DNA of 7,738 nucleotides from an uncultured Clostridia bacterium (GCA_947072265.1 CAMTHN010000027.1:1-7738); one strand, 5' to 3'. Shown: positions 1 through 6,741, counted from the stretch's first letter. Notes: generated by a model from the sequence alone, not told the origin. Made by a program: numbers and translations.

Positions 1-1
1 T

Positions 2-652
2 TCATCATCAATTTTGAGATTAAAAGAATTTCAAAATATAGATATAGAGGAAAATATGGGTAAACTTCTTTCTGATGAATATCATTTATATAAAAGAGTA
101 TTACAAAATTCTTTAAAGATGATACTTTTAGGAACCAAAGAAGATATACATAGTGATAATAAGACATTTAATTTTGCAACTGTAACAAAATCAAATAGAA
201 AATCTGGAAGTATATTGTGTACAAAAGATTGGACTATGTTATCAAATGATATTTTTATTCTAGGTGGTATAGATGGAATGTTTGATGTATATTTGGTAAG
301 TAAAAGAAGTAGATATAATATGGAATCACCTATTCCAAGTTATTTGGCTGATAAAGATTATCTTGCATCAAAAGGAATAGTAGTTAAATTGAGCTGTTTT
401 GCAAGGGAACTTATAGGGTTATTATGTGCTGGATATAAAATGCAAATGCTTAAAGATCAAATTGAAATATGCAAACCACCAAAAAAATATATTAATATGT
501 CTTTACTTCAATATGTTAATGCTTTTAGTTATTTTAGTAGATGTGATAATTGGAAATATTTATATAATCCTGATTTAGTAGGATTCGATTTTGATTTTAT
601 TAATAATACATTAAAAGGAATTATTACAACTGATGGGTATAAAAGTGTATAA
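2..652 (+). CDS. Hypothetical protein, 5'-truncated by window edge; paralogue of 2184-3008
   Basis: I do not recognise this family. The frame is open to the first base, so the true start probably lies upstream. A TTG at 14 is possible but has no visible Shine-Dalgarno site. Counting from that TTG (212 residues), the body aligns along most of its length with the protein at 2184-3008. Shared blocks are GSILCTKDW near residues 65-73, SNDIFILGGID near 77-87, and the best conserved stretch FARELIGLLCAGYK near 129-142, followed by PPKKYINM near 155-162 and NWKYLYNPDL near 179-188. There is no signal peptide or clear membrane helix; the hydrophobic RELIGLLCAG stretch looks like a buried helix. The protein is probably cytoplasmic. 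No strong terminator follows; the next gene has its own promoter. The reading frame is well supported; the function is unknown. Confidence 0.8.
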   Translation, partial: SSSILRLKEFQNIDIEENMGKLLSDEYHLYKRVLQNSLKMILLGTKEDIHSDNKTFNFATVTKSNRKSGSILCTKDWTMLSNDIFILGGIDGMFDVYLVSKRSRYNMESPIPSYLADKDYLASKGIVVKLSCFARELIGLLCAGYKMQMLKDQIEICKPPKKYINMSLLQYVNAFSYFSRCDNWKYLYNPDLVGFDFDFINNTLKGIITTDGYKSV

Positions 653-718
653 AATCTTTTATTAGATAAAATTAAAGGTAGAATAATGTTAGAAAATAGA
701 GAAGATTTATAAAAAGAA

Positions 719-747
719 TTGACATATTTTTATTAGAATGTGATAAT
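719..747 (+). promoter_or_regulatory. Sigma-A promoter of the QueD-like gene
   Basis: A consensus -35 box TTGACA (719-724) is followed by a 17-bp spacer and the -10 box GATAAT (742-747). A start near 754 would give a leader of about 86 nt before the ATG at 840. The leader holds two inverted repeats, listed separately. Confidence 0.75.
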
Positions 748-754
748 GAATACA

Positions 755-805
755 AGCATTACTATCGTGATCGGTAAATGGCTATATTATTTACTATATA
801 AGTAA
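755..805 (+). promoter_or_regulatory. Structured 5' leader with two inverted repeats upstream of the QueD-like gene
   Basis: The first element pairs 755-762 (AGCATTAC) with 774-783 (GTAAATGGCT), with small bulges, around a loop containing ATCGTGAT. The second is a perfect repeat, TTACT (791-795), ATATA, AGTAA (801-805). They could be a regulatory RNA structure or an operator just downstream of the promoter. I compared by eye with preQ1 and tetrahydrofolate riboswitch patterns and saw no match, so a named riboswitch is not claimed. The repeats are short and AT-rich, so chance occurrence is possible. Confidence 0.3.
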
Positions 806-839
806 AATAAAACAAATATATTAAAAAGGAGAAATAAAA

Positions 840-1316
840 ATGAGATCAATAACTAAATTAAAACTCCAATATTCTCATCGTTTTCTAGGATACGAAGGAG
901 AAGCACAATATCTACACGGGCACCAAGGAGATCTAGTTATAGAAGTAGAAGGTGAAGTTGATAAAAGAACTGGGTTTGTTGTACCTTGTAACCATATAAA
1001 GGCTGTAGCATGGGATTATTTAAAAAACTTTGATCACGCACTTGTACTACAGGAGAATGATCCTTTGTTACCAGAAGTATTAAAAACATATGAAACTCAG
1101 GGAATAAGAAATGGAGCTCCAACTAATACTAATATGGGACTAGCTATAGATAACGAACTTGCAAAAGCATATCCAGAATGCAGACTTGTAGTAGTTAAAA
1201 AAGTCGCTACTTGTGAAAATTTAATAGAGTTATTTTATTCTTTATTAAAAGATAAATTTAACATAAAAAAAATGACTTTTGCATCGGGTGATAACTGTGC
1301 ATCATGCGAATTTTAG
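840..1316 (+). CDS. queD: QueD / 6-pyruvoyl-tetrahydropterin synthase family protein lacking the usual catalytic Cys
   Basis: This family (COG0720) converts dihydroneopterin triphosphate to 6-carboxy-tetrahydropterin for queuosine synthesis, or to related pterins. At 158 residues the length is typical. The zinc ligands are present: His13 in SHRF, and His26 and His28 in LHGH. The Asp65-His66 pair (FDHAL) matches the catalytic DH, and TCENL (124-128) carries the conserved pterin-site Glu126. Three positions differ from the family. The CxxxHGH cysteine position is Ala22. The usual V-DF-LK segment reads VPCNHIK (48-54). The C-terminal Glu seems to be Asp151, in SGDNCASCEF. No queC, queE or queF is in view, so the family is sure but the reaction is not. 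The start is set by AAGGAG at 826-831, 8 nt before the ATG. The gene has its own promoter and terminator, so it appears monocistronic. Confidence 0.85.
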   Translation: MRSITKLKLQYSHRFLGYEGEAQYLHGHQGDLVIEVEGEVDKRTGFVVPCNHIKAVAWDYLKNFDHALVLQENDPLLPEVLKTYETQGIRNGAPTNTNMGLAIDNELAKAYPECRLVVVKKVATCENLIELFYSLLKDKFNIKKMTFASGDNCASCEF

Positions 1317-1327
1317 GTAAAATTAAA

Positions 1328-1382
1328 AATTAAAAAATATAAGCTATCTATAATTTTTATAGATAGCTTATATTTTTTAATT
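1328..1382 (+). terminator. Long hairpin terminator after the QueD-like gene
   Basis: A perfect 25-bp stem (1328-1352 with 1358-1382) encloses a 5-nt loop ATTTT. The core is AAGCTATCTATA and its complement, with an A-run on the left arm and a T-run on the right. It starts 11 nt after the TAG stop at 1316. The A and T arms make it able to act in both directions, so it may also have ended the decayed gene arriving from the minus strand. Confidence 0.8.
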
Positions 1383-1443
1383 ATAATACTCTTAAAATTT
1401 ATTCAAAGTCTTTATTCAATTTAAATAAAGTTTCAATATTATT

Positions 1444-2070
1444 TTAAATACTGTGTCCGCTAGTATATATATTAGAAGAACTTGAAAATTCGTATTTAAC
1501 AAGATTGTCTGCTTTTTGATATAGGGCTATATTTTTTTGTATCTGGACTATATTTAATTATTTTTAGGATTAATTATAACATTTGATTTATAATCCAATG
1601 TTTTTGCTCGGTTAGTATTAGTTCAAGCTTTAGTTTTTATTTTTATATTTATCTATTAAGAGCTTGATCCAACTGTAAACTGCTGAACCGCTAATATCTA
1701 GATCTATAGTATCAGAACTTCTTAAAGATGCAGAAGCATATAATTCTGTGATAATAGACGCTATAATTTTATTGCCAGTATAAACTACGGATAGTTAATA
1801 ATCCCATTGATAAGTATTTCCCGATGACCAATTAATAGTTTATGTGCATCTATTTGATGTTAAAGTTCCTTGATGACATAGTATATTTAATTTTTTTGAT
1901 TGTAATATTTTAGGTGATATTTCTAGGTTGGAATATTGTTTTTCTTAATCTAGTACAAATTCTTCAGTTGATAAATCTTGAGCAAGTGCAGAGGAGGGAG
2001 TCATAGAAGTTAGCATAAATATTGCTGTTAACTCTGCTATGATTTTTGATAATTTTTTAAAATTTTTCAT
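1444..2070 (-). pseudogene. Decayed gene for a secreted protein
   Basis: From the ATG at 2070 the minus strand reads an intact signal peptide: a Lys-rich start (MKNFKKLSK), a hydrophobic core and a likely signal peptidase site at SSALA/QD after residue 30. A TAA follows codon 41 (1947-1945). The same frame then continues with protein-like sequence broken by further TAA codons at 1842-1840, 1797-1795 and 1632-1630. Readable stretches include TINWSSGNTYQWDY and SGSAVYSWIKLL. Beyond about 1630 the coding sense moves to another frame (TLDYKSNVIINPK) and returns to the first frame until the TAA at 1446-1444, so at least one indel pair is likely. The serine/tyrosine-rich remains look like a small exported Gram-positive protein; no family is named. 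The 3' limit is approximate. Confidence 0.7.
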
Positions 2071-2074
2071 ATTT

Positions 2075-2143
2075 CTCCTCCGTTTTATTACTAATAGTAG
2101 TGGATATATACATATTATAGCATAAAATATTCATATATGTTAA
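2075..2143 (-). promoter_or_regulatory. Promoter and ribosome site of the decayed secreted-protein gene
   Basis: On the minus strand, TTAACA (2143-2138), an 18-bp spacer and a perfect TATAAT (2119-2114) form a sigma-A promoter. The -10 is preceded by TGC, giving an extended -10. A strong Shine-Dalgarno GGAGGAG lies at 2081-2075, four bases before the ATG. These control elements remain intact although the coding sequence is broken. Confidence 0.65.
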
Positions 2144-2183
2144 GATTAATATATTTTTATAAATAATTATAGTGGGGTGTAAT

Positions 2184-3008
2184 ATGTTTGGCAAAGAAAA
2201 AAAAGAAGAAAGTTTGGGAGCTGTCGGGGGATTAGGTTTATCTAAATCAAATTATGATAGTATATTTGACACTGAAGAAGATTTTGAATCTGGAATAGTT
2301 AAAACAAAAGAAGGAATTAAAGGTGATTATAGGCTAGCGTTAGAAGATAAAGATGTTTTTTATAAACAAACTATATGTGATGATAGAGACTTAGAAGATG
2401 ATGAACTAGAAGAGTTTGAGGATGAAATTGTGGATGCAGAATATGGTGTTTATGAAAATGTAATGAAAACAAATCTATCTATGATAATATTAGGAAATTG
2501 GGCTATAGGAAATTCTGAATCAAAAGAGGGAAGTGCGTGTATAGATACTGTAATGCAAAATAATTTTATGGTAGTTGATAATTCTAATAAAAATTTAGGA
2601 AGTATTTTAAAAGCGAAAGATTGGAATTTATTTACAAATGATATGCTTGTTTTAGGAATAATAGATAGCCAGACTTTAGTTCATTTAGCATCTCAAAGAC
2701 ATGAAAGAAATATGCTTGGTAGAAATGATAATAAAGGAAAGATAGTTTTATCTGGTCTTAGATTAAGTTTTTTTGCAAGAGAACTTATAGGACTTTTGTG
2801 TGCAGGATATAAAATAAAAAAATTAACAGATGGAACTGAAGTACTTTCTCCTCCAAATAAATATATGAATATGACTTTAAAACAATATTTTAATGCAGTT
2901 AACTTTTTTGAATCTACTGGAGAATGGAAACATTTATTTAATTCTAATTTAAAAGAATTAAAATTTAATTTTAAGAATAATTGTTTAAAAGAAGTTGTAT
3001 TAAAATAG
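2184..3008 (+). CDS. Hypothetical protein with acidic N-terminal region; paralogue of 2-652
   Basis: I do not recognise this family. The ATG at 2184 gives 274 residues. An upstream in-frame GTG (2172) is less likely, because the G-rich stretch GTGGGGTG that starts there can serve as a weak Shine-Dalgarno for the ATG. Residues 1-30 are Lys/Gly-rich. Residues 28-87 are highly acidic (for example DDRDLEDDELEEFEDEIVD) and probably disordered. Residues 90-258 form the core shared with the protein at 2-652: GSILKAKDW, TNDMLVLGIID, SFFARELIGLLCAGYK (195-210), PPNKYMNMTL and EWKHLFNSNL. There is no signal peptide or clear membrane segment. The promoter is unclear, the best candidate being a weak TTAAGA at 2140. 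A strong terminator follows the stop by 2 nt, so the gene is probably transcribed alone. The open frame is certain; the function is unknown. Confidence 0.85.
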   Translation: MFGKEKKEESLGAVGGLGLSKSNYDSIFDTEEDFESGIVKTKEGIKGDYRLALEDKDVFYKQTICDDRDLEDDELEEFEDEIVDAEYGVYENVMKTNLSMIILGNWAIGNSESKEGSACIDTVMQNNFMVVDNSNKNLGSILKAKDWNLFTNDMLVLGIIDSQTLVHLASQRHERNMLGRNDNKGKIVLSGLRLSFFARELIGLLCAGYKIKKLTDGTEVLSPPNKYMNMTLKQYFNAVNFFESTGEWKHLFNSNLKELKFNFKNNCLKEVVLK

Positions 3009-3010
3009 AT

Positions 3011-3044
3011 AAAAGCAGGATAGAAATATTTCTATCCTGCTTTT
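3011..3044 (+). terminator. Intrinsic terminator after the 2184-3008 gene, probably bidirectional
   Basis: A perfect inverted repeat pairs AAAAGCAGGATAGAAA (3011-3026) with its complement (3029-3044), leaving a tiny TA centre. The T-run 3041-3046 follows. On the minus strand the hairpin ends in CTTTT, so it could also end the converging haem operon, whose last stop codon is at 3085. Confidence 0.85.
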
Positions 3045-3084
3045 TTAGATATATCGATTACTTAATATTTAAAAAGCAAATTAA

Positions 3085-3519
3085 CTAATTTTTATTTATA
3101 AATTCCATAGTATATTCTACAAAACTTGAATCTGTATTTATTTCTTCTTTAATGATTTGGAAGTTTTTTTTAATATAAAATTTTACAGCCTGTTTATTCT
3201 CTTTATAAACAGATAATTTTAAATTATTATATTTTTTAATAACATATTCTAATAGTATACTTCCTATACCTAATGATTGGTTGTTTATATCTACAAATAA
3301 AGCACCGATAAAGTTATGGTCTATTATACTAATAAAACCTTTTATAGTAGATCTATCATCATATATATAAGTGTTTGAATTTGGTATATAAACATTTTTC
3401 ACAAGATGATAATTTTTATTCCAATAATCTTTATTGATAAAATGGTGAGCTTTTATTGTAGCTGTTTGCCATATAGCCATAATTTTATTTAAATCTTTAT
3501 TGTCAAAATTTCGTATCAT
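3085..3519 (-). CDS. GNAT family N-acetyltransferase (YjaB-like)
   Basis: This 144-residue protein is predicted to transfer an acetyl group from acetyl-CoA to an unknown amine. The acetyl-CoA pyrophosphate loop is QSLGIG (81-86), matching the Q/RxxGxG motif A after the beta strand GALFVD (72-77). Motif B is AVKFYIKKNF (111-120), with Asn119 where Gly is usual. The N-terminal IRNFDNKDLNKIMAIW and AHHFINKDYW are typical of the small bacterial subgroup related to E. coli YjaB. The start ATG at 3519 is preceded by AAGGAG, at a somewhat long 12-nt spacing. It lies 49 nt after the HugZ-like gene on the same strand with no terminator between, so it is probably the last gene of the haem operon. A link to haem or iron is inferred from position only. 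Confidence 0.85.
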   Translation of the reverse strand: MIRNFDNKDLNKIMAIWQTATIKAHHFINKDYWNKNYHLVKNVYIPNSNTYIYDDRSTIKGFISIIDHNFIGALFVDINNQSLGIGSILLEYVIKKYNNLKLSVYKENKQAVKFYIKKNFQIIKEEINTDSSFVEYTMEFINKN

Positions 3520-3568
3520 AAATACTGTTAACTCCTTATTTATAAAGAATTAAATAAGTTTATATAAA

Positions 3569-4033
3569 TTATTTTGATTTGTCAATTACGACATGAATTT
3601 TTTCCCAATTATCTTCTTTTAAAATAAGATCATAAGCTTTTCCATATCCTTCAACGAGTCTACCTTTAGTAGAAGATATTTCGAATACATCAAAATCCAT
3701 CTTTGTAAGGGTATCCATAATTTGATCACCATGAGATTCTCTAAACATTTTTATAATATCTTCTGATGATTCTTGAGTAATAATCTCTGCCATACCGTTT
3801 AAGCAAACTCTTTTTCTTAAAAATGTTATCTCAGCTTCATTTTCTGGCTGTATAAACATAACAGATATTTTTTTATTATCTACTAAATTTTTATAATGTT
3901 GTGCAACTTTACTTATGTATATATATGTTTTATTTTTGTACCAAACAAAAGGAGAATAACTAATACAAGGAAGATTGTCTTTAGATAAAGAAGATATGCA
4001 TAATGTTTTACTATTGTTTATTAATGTTTTCAT
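3569..4033 (-). CDS. HugZ/HutZ-like pyridoxamine 5'-phosphate oxidase-fold protein (haem utilisation)
   Basis: This 154-residue protein fits the split-barrel pyridoxamine-phosphate oxidase superfamily, closest to the HugZ/HutZ haem-utilisation branch. Family-like features in order are TLCISSLSKDNLPCISYSPF (9-28, first strands), ISKVAQHYKNL (40-50, like the family SxLAxHTxNL), LRKRVCLNGMAEI (72-84), ESHGDQI (99-105, like the HP segment) and GRLVEGYGKAYDL (124-136, like the family GRLVxGFGKA signature). Known HugZ/HutZ proteins bind haem at a dimer interface and degrade it. Here His147 near the C-terminus could be a ligand, but I cannot align it securely. The gene follows the ABC ATPase by 32 nt and has AAAGGA 9 nt before its ATG. 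The haem role is supported by the IsdE-like gene in the same operon. Alternative: a flavin-binding reductase of the same fold. Confidence 0.75.
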   Translation of the reverse strand: MKTLINNSKTLCISSLSKDNLPCISYSPFVWYKNKTYIYISKVAQHYKNLVDNKKISVMFIQPENEAEITFLRKRVCLNGMAEIITQESSEDIIKMFRESHGDQIMDTLTKMDFDVFEISSTKGRLVEGYGKAYDLILKEDNWEKIHVVIDKSK

Positions 4034-4065
4034 AATTTAAATTCCTTTCAATTAAAAAAAATTAT

Positions 4066-4845
4066 TTAAATGGATAAATCTAAAGGGTATACATATTTTG
4101 AATTTGATATAGGATCTTTTGATATATGGCATTCTATATTATATAAATTTTTTATATTTTCTTTAGTTATAGTTTTATCAGGGGTATCATCTGCAATAAT
4201 ATCACCATCTTTCATCATAACAATATGATTGCTAAATCTGGCCGCTTGATTTATATCGTGTAAAACCATAATTATGGTTATTCCAATCCTTTTATTTAAT
4301 TCTCTAATAAGTGTTAAAAGTTCTAGTTGATGTCCAATATCTAGATATGTAGTTGGTTCGTCTAAAAGAAGTATATCTGGTTTTTGGCATAAACACATTG
4401 CTATCCAAACTCGCTGTCTTTCTCCTCCAGAAAGATTTGATAATTTTTTTTCTTGTATACTAGATATATTGGTATGTAATATTGCCCATGAGATTACTTC
4501 ATAATCTTTTTTACTATATTGTTCAAACCAATTTTTATGTGGGCTTCTACCATAGGTTACAAGTTGTTTAACAGTTATATCTTCTGGAGATGTATTATGT
4601 TGTGAAAGGATTGCTAGTGTTTTGGACAAGGATTTTTCTGAAAATAAGGATAGAGGAGATCCATCTATTAAGATATAACCAGATATTGGATTTATTAGCT
4701 TTGCAATAGATTTAAGAAGAGTCGATTTTCCACATCCATTTGGGCCTATTATAGAAACGATTTCTTTTTTTTTTATTATTAAAGAAAGATTTTTTATAAT
4801 AGGAATTTTATCATAATTTATTTTTAGATTTTTAATTTCGATCAT
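4066..4845 (-). CDS. ABC transporter ATPase, FepC/HmuV type (haem or siderophore import)
   Basis: This 259-residue cytoplasmic ATPase powers the importer formed with the adjacent permease. All nucleotide-binding motifs are intact: Walker A GPNGCGKST (34-42), Q-loop Gln82 in LSQHN, signature LSGGERQ (138-144), Walker B ILLLDE (158-163), D-loop YLD (167-169) and switch His196 in VLHD. The fold and length fit the FecE/FepC/HmuV class of iron-complex and cobalamin importers, including the C-terminal TKENIKNLYNIEC segment typical of that class. The ATG at 4845 has a strong GGGAGG at 4857-4852 and lies 14 nt after the permease stop, so the two are co-transcribed. The substrate is inferred as haem from the binding protein, since ATPases of this class do not reveal it. 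Confidence 0.93.
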   Translation of the reverse strand: MIEIKNLKINYDKIPIIKNLSLIIKKKEIVSIIGPNGCGKSTLLKSIAKLINPISGYILIDGSPLSLFSEKSLSKTLAILSQHNTSPEDITVKQLVTYGRSPHKNWFEQYSKKDYEVISWAILHTNISSIQEKKLSNLSGGERQRVWIAMCLCQKPDILLLDEPTTYLDIGHQLELLTLIRELNKRIGITIIMVLHDINQAARFSNHIVMMKDGDIIADDTPDKTITKENIKNLYNIECHISKDPISNSKYVYPLDLSI

Positions 4846-4859
4846 ATTTTACCTCCCAT

Positions 4860-5831
4860 TCAACTTTTTTTTCTAAGTAAGTATATAAAAAATGGTCCTC
4901 CGATAATAGACATAATTATACCTACTGGAAGTTCTATATTTTGTATAATAGTTCGAGATATCGTATCTGTTCCCAATAGTAGAATTCCGCCAAGAATCAT
5001 AGAAAATGGTATTAAATATTTATGATCAGAACCTATAATAAGTCGACTAATATGGGGAACAACAAGGCCGATAAATCCAATTATACCAACAACAGAAGTT
5101 GTTATAGAAGCGAGGAGTACAGCAATAGAAGATAAAATAAGTCTAATTATATTTATGTTAAATCCTAAACTAGATACTGTTTCATCAGAAAGACTTAGGA
5201 TATTTGCCATAGGTGAAAAGCAGATTGCAAGTATTAATCCTATAATAATATAAACAAATATAGATTGAACACTTGACCATGACTTACCAGCTAAACTACC
5301 ATTTAACCAAAGTAAAACTGATTGTATTTTATCGCTAAAAATAATTGATAGTAATGAAATTGCTGCGCCAAGGATACTGTTTACACAAATACCTGCTAAA
5401 ATAACGCGAATAGGAGAAATTCCATTTTTCCATGAAATAGTATATACAATAATACAAGTGATAAATCCACCAAGAAAAACTAATATGTTTAAGATAGGTG
5501 TTAAAGAAGGAAGGGCAAGCATAACAATCAGTCCCATAAGAGTAGCACCAGAGGAAACTCCAGTTATACCAGGATCAGATAGAGGATTTTTCATAACAGC
5601 TTGTAATAAAACTCCGGATACAGACAAGCTCATCCCAACTATTATAGCCAATATATTCCTTGGAAGACGTATAAGATATATGATAGAAAAAGATGTGGAT
5701 GATCTATCTATTAGAGATGAAAAAATTTCATTTACTGGTATATTAACCGATCCAATAGTTGATAAAAATATTGTTAAAAATATTAATATACACCCTGATA
5801 TAATAATTTTTAATAGTTTGTTTTTATTCAT
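4860..5831 (-). CDS. FecCD/BtuC-type ABC permease (haem or siderophore import)
   Basis: This 323-residue integral membrane protein is rich in hydrophobic helices, about 9-10 by eye, the usual number for this family; such permeases work as homodimers. Family landmarks are RLPRN (55-59) before the second helix, LLQAVMKNPLSDPGITGVSSGA (75-96), GFIGLVVPHISR (252-263), which is the ATPase-coupling region, and ELPVGIIMSIIGGPFF (300-315) near the end. The start overlaps the end of the upstream binding-protein gene by 8 bp (ATGAATAA), suggesting translational coupling; a GAGGAG lies rather far upstream of the ATG. One permease gene is enough for a homodimeric transporter. Confidence 0.93.
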   Translation of the reverse strand: MNKNKLLKIIISGCILIFLTIFLSTIGSVNIPVNEIFSSLIDRSSTSFSIIYLIRLPRNILAIIVGMSLSVSGVLLQAVMKNPLSDPGITGVSSGATLMGLIVMLALPSLTPILNILVFLGGFITCIIVYTISWKNGISPIRVILAGICVNSILGAAISLLSIIFSDKIQSVLLWLNGSLAGKSWSSVQSIFVYIIIGLILAICFSPMANILSLSDETVSSLGFNINIIRLILSSIAVLLASITTSVVGIIGFIGLVVPHISRLIIGSDHKYLIPFSMILGGILLLGTDTISRTIIQNIELPVGIIMSIIGGPFFIYLLRKKS

Positions 5832-6741
5832 AAAATATATTTATAAGCTCCTCTATAGCTATTGGCGAGTTTAAATTTGCTGTAGATGAAAATATTGATG
5901 AATCTAAATCAAAAACGTTATGATTTTTAACAGCAGTTAATGTTTTAAAAGCAGGATTTTTGTCGAATTCTGTATCAAACATTTTTTTTGTATCTTCTTT
6001 TGATCCATGAGAAATGCGTAAAATATAATCTGGGTTATAGCTAATTATTTTTTCGGTATTTATTGGAATATATCCTGATGTTTGTTCCATACCTAAATCA
6101 TCTGTTATATTTTCTATCCCTAGTTTATCTACAATATTTCCGATGTATGAATTTTTATCAGCTAGAAGATTGCTTTGAGAAGAACCAAACATAATAGCAA
6201 CCGATTTTTTATTATCTAAATTTATTTTATCTTTTATATTTTTTAAAGGATCTTCAAGAGAATCTGCAAGTGTTTCTGCTTGATCTTGTTTATCTAGTAC
6301 ATTTCCTAAAGAAATAATACTTTTAGTTAATGTAGTTAAATTTTTTGTGTCTATAAAAAAACTTTTTATATTAAATTTATCTAGATTATCTTCTAACTTT
6401 TCTTTAAACATTATATCTGTTATAAAATAATCTGGATTTAATTTTATTAGTTTTTCAAAATCAACCTCCATAACCGATCCAATAGTTGGTAGGTTTATAT
6501 ATTTTTCAGGTAAAATTCCATTGGTGATAGGAATGCCAACTACGTTTGCTTCTAACTTTTCTAAAATAAAAGATGGTATTATAGATCCAACTGCAATTGT
6601 TGGGGAAATTATTTTATTATTATAGGTTTCTATATTTTCTAGATTATTTATAGGTATTATTTTAATAATAATTATAGATAAAACTAGTATTATTAAAATA
6701 ACTATACTTGATATAATTTTGCTTTTTATAGATTTAGTCAA
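5824..6741 (-). CDS. isdE: IsdE-like haem ABC transporter substrate-binding protein, membrane-anchored, no lipobox
   Basis: This 305-residue BtuF/FhuD-class binding protein would capture haem outside the membrane and pass it to the permease. Residues about 9-30 form one hydrophobic anchor. No cysteine occurs in the protein, so it cannot be a lipoprotein. Similarity to Staphylococcus aureus IsdE is visible in LPTIGSVMEVDFEKLIKLNPD (84-104) and LRISHGSKEDTKKMF (241-255) running on to AVKNHNVFDLD. Met91 and His245 sit where IsdE has its haem-iron ligands Met78 and His229, so haem is the best substrate guess. The start is TTG at 6741, supported by AAGGAGG ending 9 nt upstream and no better ATG nearby. 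It is the first gene of the operon, expressed from the promoter inside the palindrome at 6789-6830. A siderophore ligand remains possible. Confidence 0.85.
   Translation of the reverse strand: MTKSIKSKIISSIVILIILVLSIIIIKIIPINNLENIETYNNKIISPTIAVGSIIPSFILEKLEANVVGIPITNGILPEKYINLPTIGSVMEVDFEKLIKLNPDYFITDIMFKEKLEDNLDKFNIKSFFIDTKNLTTLTKSIISLGNVLDKQDQAETLADSLEDPLKNIKDKINLDNKKSVAIMFGSSQSNLLADKNSYIGNIVDKLGIENITDDLGMEQTSGYIPINTEKIISYNPDYILRISHGSKEDTKKMFDTEFDKNPAFKTLTAVKNHNVFDLDSSIFSSTANLNSPIAIEELINIFYE

Noticed and set aside
657..671. Small hairpin TTTTAT/ATAAAA after the first gene as a terminator
   Set aside because: The stem is only six A/T pairs with a 3-nt loop and no following T-run, too weak to call.
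686..712. Tiny frame ATG to TAA (8 codons) with an AAAGGTAG-like site before it, a possible leader peptide
   Set aside because: It lies upstream of the promoter at 719-747, so it would not be in the QueD-like transcript, and its length gives no coding evidence.
937..1122. Open frame of 61 codons on the minus strand
   Set aside because: It lies entirely inside the well-supported QueD-like gene in antisense, has no recognisable domain or ribosome site, and is a shadow frame.
1630..2070. Reading TAA as a sense codon to make the secreted-protein gene intact (genetic recoding)
   Set aside because: Other genes here end normally with TAA, TAG or TGA, and a frame change near 1630-1557 would still be needed. 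Decay is the simpler explanation.
2172..2183. GTG at 2172 as start of the second paralogue
   Set aside because: No Shine-Dalgarno precedes it, while the G-rich stretch it belongs to can serve the ATG at 2184.
5458..5874. Open frame of 138 codons on the plus strand
   Set aside because: It is antisense to the start of the permease gene and the end of the binding-protein gene, both of which have strong family motifs.
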